This document shows positions 1 through 17,794 of a stretch of 64,000 bases of DNA, one piece after another. The translations under genes were made by a program, and so were the position numbers. A model generated the notes under the pieces. It was not told the origin of the DNA. It did not search any database and saw only the letters and a program-made list of their open reading frames with translations. The DNA lies in contig OZ234494.1 in NCBI GenBank assembly GCA_965153455.1, forward strand, positions 17,360,001 to 17,424,000. Direction: 5' to 3'. This stretch comes from Sphagnum compactum (taxonomy: Eukaryota > Bryophyta > Sphagnopsida > Sphagnales). The number at the start of each line of letters is the position of its first letter. Within the stretch, counting starts at the first letter, position 1.

Positions 1-3000
1 TTCCTTAGCATTGGTCACAAGCCCAAGGTTAGGGGCATAAGACATGTTGTGTGTTACAAGATTGGTGTTAAACATTATGTACATTATAAAGTCACACGCA
101 TGGAAACATGCACAAAATAAAATACTCACATTCAAACAATAGGAATCCAATTCCAAACCATTAAAAAAATACAAAAACCATGTTCCTTCTATGTGTTTTA
201 GAATCTTAAAACACAAAAAATGAAACTTTAGAATCACACCATGGGGATAAACCCCCCAAACACAATAATACCTAATGTGCACCCTTAGGTTTGTCAAATG
301 GTATTAGAGGTAAAAATTCATAGATTCATGTTTTTACATTGAAATGTAAACCTAAGGCATAATCCTTAACTCCTTAGAGAAAGAAGGGGCATGTGAACTC
401 TGGGATGGGATTAAAATAAACTCAAAAATTTGAGTTTAAATTGAAATCAATCTGCACAAACCAAGAAAGAAAACAATTAATGCAAGTTACAATCAAAATG
501 GTGTGCTAACTAAATCATGTGAAATCACATTCATATGATTCACCATAGCCATCATTTGGAAAAAAACATTATTTTTTCATTATATTATATTTAGTAAGTG
601 GTAGCATGCACAACATTGAATTGACAAAATTTCAAAAAAATTTAAAGGATTTTTTTAATTTTAATTTTCCTAAATTACAAATCCTATAATTTTGTGAGCT
701 CATAACTTTTGCATATGAATTCCAATTTCAAAGCATTCAAAAGCAAAGTTTTTCCCTTTGAGAACACCTTTCCAAGGCCATAAAACATGCGTCATTCAAT
801 CATTTGACCCCTTTGTTGAATGTTTTGATGACCATAAGTCAATCTAATAGTTTAAATTAGAATTCATGTCATTCTTTTGACCATAATCAATGCTTTAGAT
901 TATCAAATGGCGAATGCAAACCCATCTTGGATATCTATTTTTGAAGACCTTTCCAATGGTTGAGAAAATGTTCAATTTAAACAACAGTAATCCTTCAAAT
1001 CTTGTTTCAAATATTCAAAACATCATGAGATTCAAACTTTCAAAATGAAGATCCATTTTGGAATGTGTAAGTGCAATTGAATCCTAAAACATTCTTTTAG
1101 TATTTCCCCTTCTCAAGCCTTAGCCTTGGTTGTAAGCCCAAAGTTAAGGTTGTGTCATTAGGCATGGGTGGATAACAAGGAGGTCATTTCTTACTAGAGA
1201 ACCAATGATTCTTTCAAACAATGATTACTAGGGTAAACAATAAACACCCATTCTTTTAGAAAAAAAATTGACTTGATTTTGAATTATCTTTAATGCACAC
1301 CCAACATTACTTGGAACCCTTATTGTAATAATGAAATTTCCAAAGATGCAATTTATAAAAAAGGTTGTCAAATGTGATGCTTTATGAAAATTAAGTTCTG
1401 AAATAATCAATTGTGCGCACATATTTCAATAGATTATGCAACTCCAAATAAACTACTAGAGTTTTATACCTTACACAATCATTTCAATTGCAAATAATTC
1501 ATTTATTTATTGACCAAATTGTTTCTTATTCAAGGCATATTTTCAACATGATGTAATTTTTAAAAAAATATTTAACACCTTGGGAGCAAAGTTCATACAC
1601 AAGCTGTGGTACTTGAAATTATATTTTAAAAATTATTGATAAATTGCTAGTGATGATATTCAAAAAAAATGCATCAACCCTAGAACCTCCAACAATTGGG
1701 TATGGAACAATAAGTCGATAACACCTTCACCTAGATATACACATATTTTCACCACTAAAACCCCTCTAGATATGTTACAATTGTAGTGGTGACAAATAAA
1801 ACTCAAGTAGCAATTGTAATGTATCCAAATGCAAAGCTATTATTTGGTACAATTGTTGAGCACACAATGGTGCCATCTTTTAGCTATCGTGGAATTCAAG
1901 TACATGTATTCTCAATTTGCATCCATTTTGAAATTGATTGTCCCTATTTTAATCATATCATTCATGAACACCACCCAATTAACTATACATTGTATTGGAA
2001 TCATGGATCCAACAAAACTCAAGATTATCATAATTATGTATGCTAAACGATCTCTTGCTAAAGGAATATCTTTTGGCAAGTCCTCTTGTGGAACCTATTC
2101 CAACTCATGGATCAACAAACTCTTGTGATTCCTATAAACTTTAGGACAAAAAAATTTCCAAAGCATTGTTTAGAATGGATTAAGCCTTTGCTTAAGGTGA
2201 TAACCCTCCTAAAGTTTACATGATATTGTTAGCATCCAATTTGATAATCTCTTTTTTAATGTGGCTTTCAAAAGACCCTTGTCGACTTTCTCATGCTTCT
2301 ATTCTCCTAAAGTTGATGCTTGTGACACTTTCTTGAAAAAGCCATTTATCATTTTAAAAAATTACAACAAAGTTAGCTGAAGCTTAACTCTTGGCAAATC
2401 CAACAATGCACACATATGACCCAATGTTAAACTTTAAATGATGTTGCCTTCAAAACGAAACCATCTTTGCCAAATAGGAATGATTAGGAATTGAATTTGA
2501 ATCACGATTGAACATTCATTAGAAGAACCACATTAATTTCTCAACTTCAACAAAGCCTAAGACACCATCACCAAAGTTTTAAAATAGCATTGATTGCTAT
2601 TCTATGTTCTAGCTTTTGGTAGCTTTTGAACAAAGTAAGTGTATCCACTTTGTTTTTCATTTTTTGTTATATCAATGTTGTTGTTCTTTTAAAAATTAAA
2701 AAAAAAACCTTTTTTTTTTCTTTTTTTTTCTTCCTCCCTTTATTTATGCTCCTTTTTCTTACTTCCTTTTCTCTATTCCTTCTTCCAATGAAGATGTGGG
2801 ACCACATCCAAGTCTTCCCCTTTGATCCAATGAGCTTCACCATGGCCAAATTCATTTGTATTTATGATTGTTTTGTGGGCATATTTTATTTCTATACTTT
2901 TGTGAGAAACATGACAAGCTCGAACATTAGTTTGATTCTTCAAATTTGGCTCATTTTTGAAACCTTTTAACACATTTTGTATGTCTTTGAAATTATCTTG

Positions 3001-3355
3001 CCTTGTGCTCTTACTCAAATTTAATAGATTTTGGATGAACCTTCTAGAATGTTTCAAAAGGTTCTTGGTTCTTACCATTTTATCATTTTGTGTTGGAGAA
3101 AGAATAGAAGGGTTAATAGATTGTATTGTTGCTAGTATTTAGCCAGGTTTTTTTTTTTTTTTTGGGGGGGTAAAAATCATACTTTTCTATCTAATCTGTA
3201 GCCAAATTTGCTGAACTCCTGTAGTAGATGATCGCCATAATTTTTTTTTAAAAAAACCATGGGTATCATCATTTGTTCAATACCCGTATTGGATAACCTA
3301 GGTACTCACACAAGGGTAAAATCATTTACCCGCCCCCATTTATTGTTGTTGCTCC
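1..3355. other. AT-rich intergenic DNA without a recognisable gene
   Basis: This stretch is AT-rich, has only short random frames on both strands, and shows no splice-linked coding segments that I can follow. A phrase TGGTATTAGAG near position 310 resembles the initiator-Met primer binding site of Copia elements, but no long terminal repeat or coding domain accompanies it. Homopolymer T and G runs lie near 3149-3171. Positions 3186-3240 carry one copy of a small dispersed sequence that also occurs near 6430 and 41022. Confidence 0.6.
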
Positions 3356-3369
3356 TAGGGTTAGGGTTT
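3356..3369 (+). promoter_or_regulatory. Telo-box (tandem TAGGG/TTAGGGTTT) upstream of RPB6
   Basis: TTAGGGTTT at 3361-3369 is directly preceded by TAGGG. It lies about 115 bp before the RPB6 start codon. The telo-box is a known promoter element of plant translation and transcription-machinery genes, usually close to the transcription start, so the location fits RPB6. Its activity here is inferred from motif and position only. Confidence 0.6.
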
Positions 3370-3482
3370 GGTCCGATCGCTCTTTCCTCTTCTCTCTGTT
3401 TTTGTTGTTGTTGTTGGAGGAGGAGGAGGAGGTCGTGGTGGTTTTGTGCTTTCCAGTGTGGTTGTAGTCTGAGCCTTGAGCT

Positions 3483-3534
3483 ATGGCGGACGAGGATTAC
3501 AACGACTACGACGGTGGAGACGTCGGGTAAGTTT

Positions 3535-3569
<35 letters not shown>

Positions 3570-5350
3570 ATTTCGGTCTCTTGGAACTTTATTTTTTGGC
3601 CCCCTTTCCGTTATTTCTTTCGATGTGTTGTAGAGAAACGGAAGTGAAGCACGAATGTCGGTTCCGGTCCCTTGGGGTTTGACGTTGTATTTCCGGTTTC
3701 TCGTTCTCTTGAATTCTTAATTTCTTGGTGAGATTGATTGTTTCTTCTTTTTGGAAAGTTTATGGAACCATAAGAAATGGAGAAAAGAAAACTGCAATTT
3801 GTTGACAATTAGCAACAATTTGGGAGAGATTTCTGTTTTCTTTCTTTTTTTGAGATGCCTTTTGCTACATGTGGTCTGTGGCTTGATAGTTTGCTGAGGA
3901 ATCTTGTTTACGTGGCTTGTGTTGTGGATGACATCAGGTATGAAGAGGAGCCTCCTGAGCCTGACGTTGAGGTAATTTTTCTCACATACTTTCTCTCTCC
4001 TTCTTCTTTGCCACAGCTTTCAGGATCCCACACACCTCTCCGTTGATGTCTCATGCAGAATCTGAACATGCTCAGACACTGGAATAACAATTAGTATGCT
4101 TGTTATAACTTTTTCTCTTTTGACTCCCCAGGACGAAGTTGAGGAAGAAGAGGAGAACGGAGAAGCTCGGGAGCTGTATGAAGGTCCAGATACAGATGTT
4201 CTGGACAGAGATGCCGAGCCTCCAACTGATAAGCCTCGGAAAACAACCAAGTACATGACTAAGTATGAAAGAGCTAGGGTGCTGGGTACTCGTGCCCTCC
4301 AAATCAGGTTACAGTTCATCCATGTGCCACTCTGTGCATGAGCAATACTTGCAGTTTTCATTTTTTGAGTGCCTTGGTTATGGCCAGAGGCGAGAACTAC
4401 AATGAATTCTTTCCTTCTTCAGAGTCTTGGTGGTTAGAATGCAATTCCCATGTTATGCACAAATGACAGGATTGCAATGGAAAATATTAGCTTGGATACC
4501 AAACTCCACTTATCTGGAAAGCAAGTGTAGTTGATACATATGGTGATTGTGTGTTTCAGCATGAATGCACCAGTAATGGTCAACTTGGAAGGCGAGACTG
4601 ATCCTCTTGAGGTACTAAACTCCTGTTTCTAGCAGATTTTTTCCTTTTGAGGGTTGTAGTTGCGATTGTTATTTTTATCTCCAAGAGCAAGTACTCCTGA
4701 GTAACACCTTTTCTATCCATCTATGTTTATTCCTTTATATGTTCTCTGCAATTTGACTGATCCATTTTCAACACAGCTTCGATTGCATAGTATGAGATCA
4801 TGATCTATTTGCATGGCAGATTGCAATGAAGGAGCTCCGGGAGCGCAAGATACCCTTCACAATTCGCCGTTTCTTACCTGATGGGAGGTAGGTGTACATT
4901 TGCGTCCATCACATTTCATCCACCATGCATGTTTTGTGTGGTTTGATTGTACATGTGTTTTTCTACCATTGTAGCATGAATGATGTCCTCTGGTCTTCTC
5001 TTGTTTTGTGATGTGATGAGGAGCACACAGTGCATGCAAAAGACAGAAAAAATGGATGCTAAGGTATCTTCAAGGAACACACAAACTTAGAAATTCATGG
5101 CCACCATAGCAGTTTGGAAGTCCAAGCAACTCTGGTGCAGGATCTTGTGGCCAGGATGATATGGTGGAGCTCTTGCAAAAAGGCAGAGGATCATATGAGA
5201 AGAGTTGTTTTGTGTTTGTTCTAAGCATTTTCGTTCTTAAAAGAGAAGCTCTGTAGCACTCATCTCATTGTGTTTGAGTGCAGTTATGAGGATTGGGGGG
5301 TTGATGAGTTGATAGTTGAAGACTCCTGGAGGCGCCAGGTTGGTGGCTGA
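3483..5350 (+). CDS. RPB6: DNA-directed RNA polymerase shared subunit RPB6 (omega homologue)
   Basis: Small subunit shared by nuclear RNA polymerases I, II and III, and by IV/V in plants. It clamps and stabilises the largest subunit. Six coding exons, 3483-3526, 3938-3971, 4132-4307, 4560-4611, 4820-4887 and 5284-5350, have GT-AG borders and matching phases. They give 146 residues, the normal family length. The N-terminus is acidic (residues about 3-60, starting [10 protein letters not shown]). The conserved core follows: [20 protein letters not shown], then MNAPVMVELEG-like sequence read here as [17 protein letters not shown], then [16 protein letters not shown] and a C-terminal [12 protein letters not shown] motif. 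The residues after that motif (SWRRQVGG) are a small extension. A telo-box lies just upstream. Identification is from recalled family sequence and the exon chain is unambiguous. Confidence 0.95.
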
Positions 5351-8300
5351 GCCAAATATTGTCTCCAACATGAGCTGGATCACCTCCTTGGTGGTTTGTG
5401 TCAGATTTGATATGGTCGATCATGATAAGGTGACCAGGGATTTCCTTCTGCAGTATATTTGCACATTGGATTTTCCCTTTGAGAGTGATGTGCTCTTAAT
5501 TCTTGGGTTACTTTGGAGGGGTCTCCTACTTTTATGTAGTGACAGCCACCCTTGAACAATGACACCAAAGATTATGGATTGTGACTATTAAGTGCTGTAT
5601 TGCTCGAACAGCTATGTTGCCTCCCTTTATCCACTCATAGGTACTGAGTGTGTTCAGAGAAGTGCTAACCAGTCTGCTTTTATCAAAGTCCGAGTAGTGG
5701 GAGGGATGTCAAAGGATCTCAGACATCTGAATGGACATCAGTAAAGGGTTGTAAAGTCATGCTTATTTCAATATTGTGAGGTTCTGTAGTGTCATCTCTT
5801 TTTGAATGGTTCCTTATCTTAAATGACTTGTGTTGTGTGCAAAACTGGTTTTCTTTGAAATCCTGGCAGTCTTTGAGTTCCATTTGTATTTGCAATTTGT
5901 GGAGCATCTGATCTCATCTGGGTGAGATCTCCTCTCGTGTACATCATCTCATCTCATCTCATCTCATCTCGTGTACATCAACTGGACGAGAAGGACAACA
6001 CAGTACTCTGTCCACAACACTTGGCAAAACTTGCAGAGAACATTTTCAGTTTTGTTCCGGCCTCTCTTCCTTGTGTTGAGGCACTGCCGATAAAGTTAAA
6101 GTAGAGAGCAGTGCTGTTAGCAGTTCCAAAGATATTTATGAACAGTTCATTAGTGGGGTTCATAAATCTTCTGAATTGGGGCTTGTGTCTTGTTTAGTCA
6201 TTTTTATACTCTATGCTATTTGCTAGCACCACTTCTTCTGTTTTGCTGTCGGTGTCAATTTTAATGAATCAGCAATTAAGATACGAGCTTGAAAATTTGA
6301 ATCTTAGTATAATCATGTGTCAAAAGAAGCTGCCACAGCGAACCAGCACCAAAAAATGAAATTGTATGAAAATTTGCCATGATTGCCTCCGATATGAAAG
6401 GGTGCCTAAGATTGTTTTACTTTCATATTTTTGAACATTACAAAATTTGGCTAAGTGTATTCATGGATGATCGTCACTTGAGCAACATCACAAAATTGAC
6501 TGAATAAAAAACATTGGATGTGAGTGATGGAAATATAATTCTTTTTTTCTTTTTTGCATGAGGCTTTTAAAGAGCTTTTAAAGAGCTTTGAGAGGGTTTT
6601 CTAATTGGGTGTTAAAGTTATCCACAAAGTGTCACCTAGTTTAAGCCCCCATATTCCTTGCCATGCCTAGTTTGAGTAAAATCAAAAAGTCTCGACAATT
6701 GGGGATGAAGTGTGCCAAAATGGGTGGGACACATTTGTTCAATGCAACCACAAAGTTGTGGTTGTTGCTTTCAACATCCCCCAAAAGCACTAACTCCTTT
6801 TGAGAGATCCATCTTGCGCTATCTTCTACTATTACAAAATTAACATTGTTCAATTATAGAATTTCCTTGATTCGATTGCACAACTTGCATCGTCAATTGC
6901 ATGATTCTTTCTCTTGTTGTCTTCTGTAAATTGGGTCACAACTATTGCTTCTACAAAATATTTCTTCAATTTATCTCCCACATTCATATTGCAACACTTG
7001 CATTGATTTCATTTTGCAACACATCTCCAATAACATCTAATTCAAATCAAGTTTAAATCTCCCACTCTTATCAATCTACAACAAGCATGAATTTCAGAGA
7101 AAAGTAACCATCATTCATGTAGTCATTCATTTTTTATGCCATGCTTGGAAGCTCATTGTGTATATCAATTGCTTTTCCCAACAACACAAGCTTACTTTCG
7201 ACATGCCCAAACATTTCTTCTTTTTGAACATCCATCCTCTTTGCAATAATTTTCAACACTTTCTTGAATTTGTGCACTCTGCTTCAATTCAAACTATGGC
7301 ATAAAGATTTTGAATCTCTAGTGTTTGTCTTCAAATTTGATGACATTGGATTCTCAATGCTTTGCCTCTCTCGAGAAATGAATAACTAAACAAAAGCCAT
7401 TTTGCTTATTTTCAAATTTAGCATGCAATTTTTTTGAAATTGTATAGTTTTTGTAGTAACCTTTAACAACTTAGTTTAGAGTCTTTTGCACGTCTTAAAA
7501 ATGTGCGTGTCTCATTTTTTATGCACTTGCATATTTCCAACAACTTAAAATTCTTCATGATGTTTGTCTTCATATCCACTAGTCTATTATTTACATTAAC
7601 TTCCCTTTCTCTAGCAACCTTTCGCAAATGAATTTAAGCTTTAGAAGTTGCAAAATTATGTGCATTTTAATTTTATTCCCTTACATATGTCCAAAAGTCT
7701 TTAAGAATGAAAAAACTGTCATTTTGCATGTCTTCAAATTACATCATAGTCCTCTCCAAAAGCTTATATTGCTTTCTCGTAGCCTTTAACATACATGATT
7801 GCATCATTTACATTACTTCAATTGATCAAAGTGTAACCCATATCCTCCCTTTCTAGCCTAATCCAATTCCCATATCTTTAATCAATTTTATTATGACTAT
7901 TTTTTCTTATTTATTTAATCTTCTATCTACTTTGTTCTATCTACTTGTTGTGTATCGTCTTTTGCTATTGCTTTTAAAAATAGAAAACAAGGTCGCTCTT
8001 TATTTGTATGTCCATTCCTTTCCATAATTAGGTCATTGTATGTAGTAGTTGTTTGAATAGGGAATCAAAGTGTTTTAATCTTACCTTTTGATACCAACAT
8101 TTCTCAAACATTTGCCATAGTTGTTGCAATAGGTGATTAGCCAAATGCCTTTAAGTATTCATGTGTAAGTACAATATTTACTTCAAAAGCATGTTATATT
8201 CAAGTTTAATTCACATTAATTTAACAAACGTGGTGATTGACACTTACCATGGGATGTCACAATGATGTTTGCCAACATCTTGAAAATCAAAAACATGTTT

Positions 8301-8682
8301 GACACTAGACTTCTTTATTTTCAAATCACATGTGGCACATAAAAATTGACAATTTTGCCTCCCATATTACATTCCTTCCCAACTTCTAATATAAGCTTCC
8401 ATTTCTTTCTAAAACTTTGTAACAACTTAGTGAAATTTTAAGGTCATGCATAGATTTGAATGTAATCATCCTATTGTAGACCCTTGCATTTCTCTCACAA
8501 ACTACATTGCATCAAAACTTGACATTAAACTTACATTCAAAATCTACCATAGTTTTTTCATAAATTACTATGTCTTTTTAACAACCTTGAAAAAATGTGC
8601 TAAACATCTAAAACTTGTCTTGAAACACAATGACATTTTATAATTTTCACAATTTTCTCTCTCCAATTATCATCGTTGCATA

Positions 8683-8743
8683 GTTAGGTGGTGATGGAAT
8701 TATTTAGTCTTATGTTATCTAAATAATTCCATCATCACCTAAC
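8683..8743. repeat. Short inverted repeat (25-bp arms, 11-nt loop)
   Basis: Arms 8683-8707 and 8719-8743 are reverse complements with a single mismatch, beginning GTTAGGTG and ending ATTTAG before the loop. This is a clear hairpin in otherwise AT-rich DNA. It could be a tiny MITE remnant or a chance palindrome. The arms are more perfect and the stem shorter than in typical plant pre-miRNAs. Confidence 0.8.
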
Positions 8744-10526
8744 TTTTATCCTACCACCTCTTTCCACTTACATTAACATATATTCAATTATCATCTAATT
8801 TCTAAATGCACTTGTCAATTTAATTTAAATTTCCATCAAAGCTTGCATTCCAACTCTTATGATCACTCTTCACATACATTCAACTCATAGTTGCACATGT
8901 TGTGAGATCTATTGCTTCTTTTTAACACCTAGCTTCCATGATTGTCTTTTTCCATTAAGTATATCTTTTTACACTATAAGCTTCCACAACTATTTATCTC
9001 CAACTTTTTGGGCCACATCAAACTTCAATTTAGTTAGTTGTATTCAAAGTCCATCATAATATCAGTTTGATCGTGCCACCTCCTTCCAACAATGACAAAA
9101 TAAGTGACTTTAGCTAGATGTTACAATTCACATTTGTTCCATTTGTTGCTTCTTTCTTTCAAGGAAATTGTGCACAATGTTTGCTAAATTTCATACTTTA
9201 TTTAAAGCATGATAACACATTCATGTTAAATGCTTTCATGTGGAATTAGGCAAAGTCAACAATTTGTAGTGATGTTATTATCATAACATCATGCATTAAT
9301 CATGCCATTGGCCATGAAATTCAATGGTTGTTTGTTGAACAATGAACTACATTAATTCCAAGGTTGGATTATGATTATAGAAAGGAACTTGTCAAAAATT
9401 GAAGATTGTGGAATAATGAATCCCACAAAACTTGGTTTAATGGTAGAAAGAAAATGCATTCAATGAACAACACAATGATTGTCAAACATCAATGCAAGTT
9501 CATCCATATTGACACTATATATCCCTTTTAGCTTTATAAAAGGATTTCAGCAACCATGAATTGACTACATTTAGAATAAATTCACAAACTTTCCTTAAGA
9601 TCATAAAACATGACCATACATTTAAAAGCATGACTTGACATATTGTTAAGTTGTCCCCCAAACAATTATAGTAAATATTTTGTTCATCTTGAAGTAGGAC
9701 AATTTTGAAAATGGCACATGAAAATTTGGCAAATCTAGTTATGGGTAAATATGCTTGAGTTCACCTAAATGCCTACAATAATGTAGGGACCATTGTTGGC
9801 TTATGAAAACCCTAATTGATTCCAACCACAAAAATGTTAGTAGGGACTCAACAGAATGTTCAAAAATTCTATTTCATGAAAATTCAACTAGGTACCATCT
9901 CAATTGACCTCCCATGCCAACACTACACCTCCCTTTTGCACCTCCCTTTGCATAGATGGTTGCAACTTCCACCTCCTTTGATTTCCTTTTTGTAGCAACC
10001 TGGCACAAAACTTTCACACTCACATAACTCAAAAAATCACAATTCACACAATGCACCTAATCAATTGTTCACACATTCCTTTGCATAAACAATGTTTGCT
10101 TGTGAAGCCACTTACATGAGCGCCATGCAAGAGAATTGGGCAACAAATTGGTTGGACATTGATTTTGGAACATAAAACAACTTTGTGACCAATTTTGGGT
10201 CATGGCAAAATTTTCATATTCAATCATTTCATTTGTCTCTCATTTTTGTGTAATTGGTTAGGGTGCCACCTAGTTATGCGAACTTTGCCAATAACTTATT
10301 GCTAAATGGATTTGTGGTCAAATTTCAATTAAATTGGTGCATGCTTTGGACCTTTAACTAGTTACCAAACACAAGACAATAAACACCCCCATCAAAATTT
10401 GCAAGAGGTTATGAAAATGTCAAAACAAGTTTTGTGATGCTTATGTTGTTTTGTTGTAAGGCTTGACCAATAACAACAAGGAATAAACTAACAATAATAA
10501 TTAAATTCTACTTCCTTGCAATGGTG

Positions 10527-10576
10527 GGTTCAAATCCCATGAAAAGCTACAAAACATATTATTTATTTATTTATTT
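10527..10576 (+). other. Pol III B-box-like motif followed by (TTTA)n tail
   Basis: GGTTCAAATCC at 10527-10537 matches the internal B-box consensus of tRNA genes and tRNA-derived SINEs. A TTTA tandem run follows at about 10560-10576, like the tails of some SINEs. I could not find a convincing A box or cloverleaf upstream, so this is a weak SINE-relic candidate and not a tRNA gene. Confidence 0.25.
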
Positions 10577-11224
10577 ATATTTTTTACATATGACATGAAA
10601 ACAAAAATTGTGTGATTTTATGCAAAATCATGCAAGGTACAAAATGATAAGCTTATGAAGTTCGATGGAAGAATATAACATCATCTATTAACGAGCTGCC
10701 CACACTTACAAATGCATCAATGAGAAGCATTGCAAGTGAATAGCAAAGGGGTCAACTTAGGAAACTTTATAAGAGGTGACCCTTGAGTTCCAATGCTCAA
10801 ATCGGCTTGGCTTCACTTTTAAAGTTGCTTCCCATTTTCAAGGTTCTTTGCATTTAGGATATTGTAAGGCTTCATTTTGAATTGAACAATACCATTTTGG
10901 TTTGAACCTTATTTTGACGAATACCGAACTTGGTCATTGTGAATGTTGTTTGGGGATGCATGTAATTATTATCATGTCATGTGAGAAGTTCTTTTTTGGT
11001 TTGAACACAACTTTGGGCATCACCTTTCCAATCCCATGGGAACTCGATCTAATTTGTGTCGTCTCCTCATCCCTTGTGTGATGTTTGTCGATTATCATGT
11101 TTGTCTAACATGTAACTTTTGAATCCAAGAATTGATTTTGTATTCCCATTCATGAGTGAGTGAGTATATTAGACTGAAAATTTAACAAAGTTCGTGTATT
11201 AAAGTCAGTGGGCAGAAAAGTCTA

Positions 11225-11347
11225 GCAAGTTGTGGGGTCCTTAAATAGGCCCTTAAAAACTCATCACCCCCAAGTGTCCAATGAGCGCAAGTTGTGGGGT
11301 CCTTAAAGACGCCCTTAAACCTCATCACCCCCAAGCGTCCAATGAGC
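11225..11347 (+). repeat. 62-bp tandem duplication in the CPOX promoter
   Basis: Copy 1 (11225-11286) and copy 2 (11287-11347) both begin GCAAGTTGTGGGGTCCTTAA and end with GTCCAATGAGC. A handful of substitutions separate them. The pair ends about 180 bp before the coproporphyrinogen oxidase start codon, so any regulatory site in the unit is present twice. Confidence 0.85.
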
Positions 11348-11525
11348 TTTCTCGGAGACGGTAACCTGACCTTATCCTCTCCCCTTGGTGTTAGCGTCGG
11401 CTCATCGCTCCCGGAGATGAGTCGTCAAGGTGGGGGAAGAAGGCCCAGCCGCGAACGATCCGAGTATGCGCGTGTGCGTCGCAATGCGCACTCGCCATTT
11501 GCATTTAGTCGCTGTGTGATCGGCG

Positions 11526-15028
<3,503 letters not shown>

Positions 15029-15972
15029 ATTCATGGATTAGAAAACAAAATTGCTTTTGCACAAACATTAAGGATACTTGAGGACCGGGTTTCAGCTGTC
15101 AAGTGGCACTTTTTCGCTGGTCCTGTGATCTTTTTAACACTTCTTTGAATATCATGAGATTGATCATGTGGCAACAGCAGAGTTTCAAGATGAGTTATAC
15201 CAATTCACTGCTTGTTGCACATGCTTTTCTCAATTGTTTCAATGGTGACACCAGTGACAATTAGCATATTCTCCAATACAACACACTTTTAAATTCTTCA
15301 ATAGTACTCCAGCTGCACACTGTTACAAAGTTTACTGAACACAGGAAGTTAATATATTGCATAAAAACAATTGACTAACACAATTAAGATAACAGAAATT
15401 AAGATGAGCTATAAGATTGCCTCCAAAGTACTCAGATTTCATTTTCAACAATCACATTAAAATAAGATGAAAGGCATAAAGGTATCTAGTTTGCAATAAT
15501 ATTGAGGAAACGCAATAGGTTTATTGCTATCTGCATTACTCAGGCAACCACTCAGGCAACCACAAGTTGCATATGTGAACAAAGAAGTACAACCAATACA
15601 ACCTCAGATCATACAAACATCAAACTTACTAAATCAACCAAATTGAGGGTGCAAAGTCTATCCAACAACATCCAATTGATTTACACCAGGTTGTGAAAAC
15701 TCATGAATTGAATAGAGAATTGTGGGTACACTCCGCTCAAGATAAATTACCTTAGCCACCAAGAGCATCCAAAGAACTCTAGCAAATGATTCTTCAGACA
15801 AGGGAAATGCCGAATGCCCGAGCATATCTCAGTCCAGATCCATACAAGCAAAGGGGAGTGGGAATAAAACTGCTTCCAAGTATGCAATTCTGTTTCTATG
15901 AAAATGCAGTTCCCTGACAATATGTGTGCTTATCAAACACCTCCATTCACTGTTCAACACTGAAGCAGAGAA
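15029..15972. other. Convergent 3' region between CPOX and RPS8
   Basis: This stretch presumably holds the 3' UTRs and poly(A) sites of the two convergent genes. No additional coding segment is recognisable. A short direct repeat, CTCAGGCAACCA, occurs at 15539-15560. Confidence 0.6.
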
Positions 15973-17422
<1,450 letters not shown>

Positions 17423-17770
17423 GGTGACCTCAACTGAGGTCCAATCCTCGGAGCTCTCTCTCCCTCGCGCAGCAGGACGAGCTCTCCTCGCTACAGAAAC
17501 AAAAGACTTGGGCCCAAATGCGCCGCTGTGCTTTACCCTCCCATCTACAGGTTCTCAGCGAGTCTCCAGCAGACCTAACCCGAACCTATTCCGAACCTAA
17601 AACGCGTTCGCTCCATACGAAGACTTCCTTCGTTTTCACTCTCGTCAAACCTCCACAAGAGCTAAACCAAACCTAATCTTGATTCCAGACCTAAATTCAT
17701 TCGCCCCATCAGAAGGATCATACGTGTGCTTTTCACAGTTTTCAAATAAAAAATTTCTTGTGTTTTTCTA
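17423..17770 (-). promoter_or_regulatory. RPS8 promoter and 5' leader region
   Basis: GC-richer than the flanking DNA and directly upstream of the minus-strand RPS8 start. It contains a TTGGGCCCAA palindrome (listed separately) and several CCGAACCTA-like phrases at about 17580-17600. No second gene is visible on the other side, so it appears to be a one-way promoter. Confidence 0.45.
17508..17517. promoter_or_regulatory. Site II element (TTGGGCCCAA)
   Basis: The palindrome contains TGGGCC on both strands. Site II (TGGGCY) elements are known TCP-bound promoter motifs of plant ribosomal-protein and growth genes. It lies about 90 bp upstream of the RPS8 start codon. Confidence 0.55.
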
Positions 17771-17794
17771 GTGCGGAAGGAGGAGAGGAGAAAG

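Larger units (their letters stand above)
5351..11224. other. RPB6 3' region and AT-rich intergenic DNA
   Basis: The first several hundred bases are probably the RPB6 3' UTR. A pure (ATCTC)n microsatellite lies at about 5946-5969. From about 6500 onward the sequence is AT-rich with no coding segment I can support. A hairpin lies at 8683-8743, and a sequence resembling a Pol III B box at 10527-10537 is followed by a (TTTA)n run, both listed separately. Confidence 0.55.

Noticed and set aside
300-320. TGGTATTAGAG as an LTR-retrotransposon primer binding site
   Set aside because: No upstream LTR end, no second LTR and no gag/pol domains. A single 11-base similarity is not enough.
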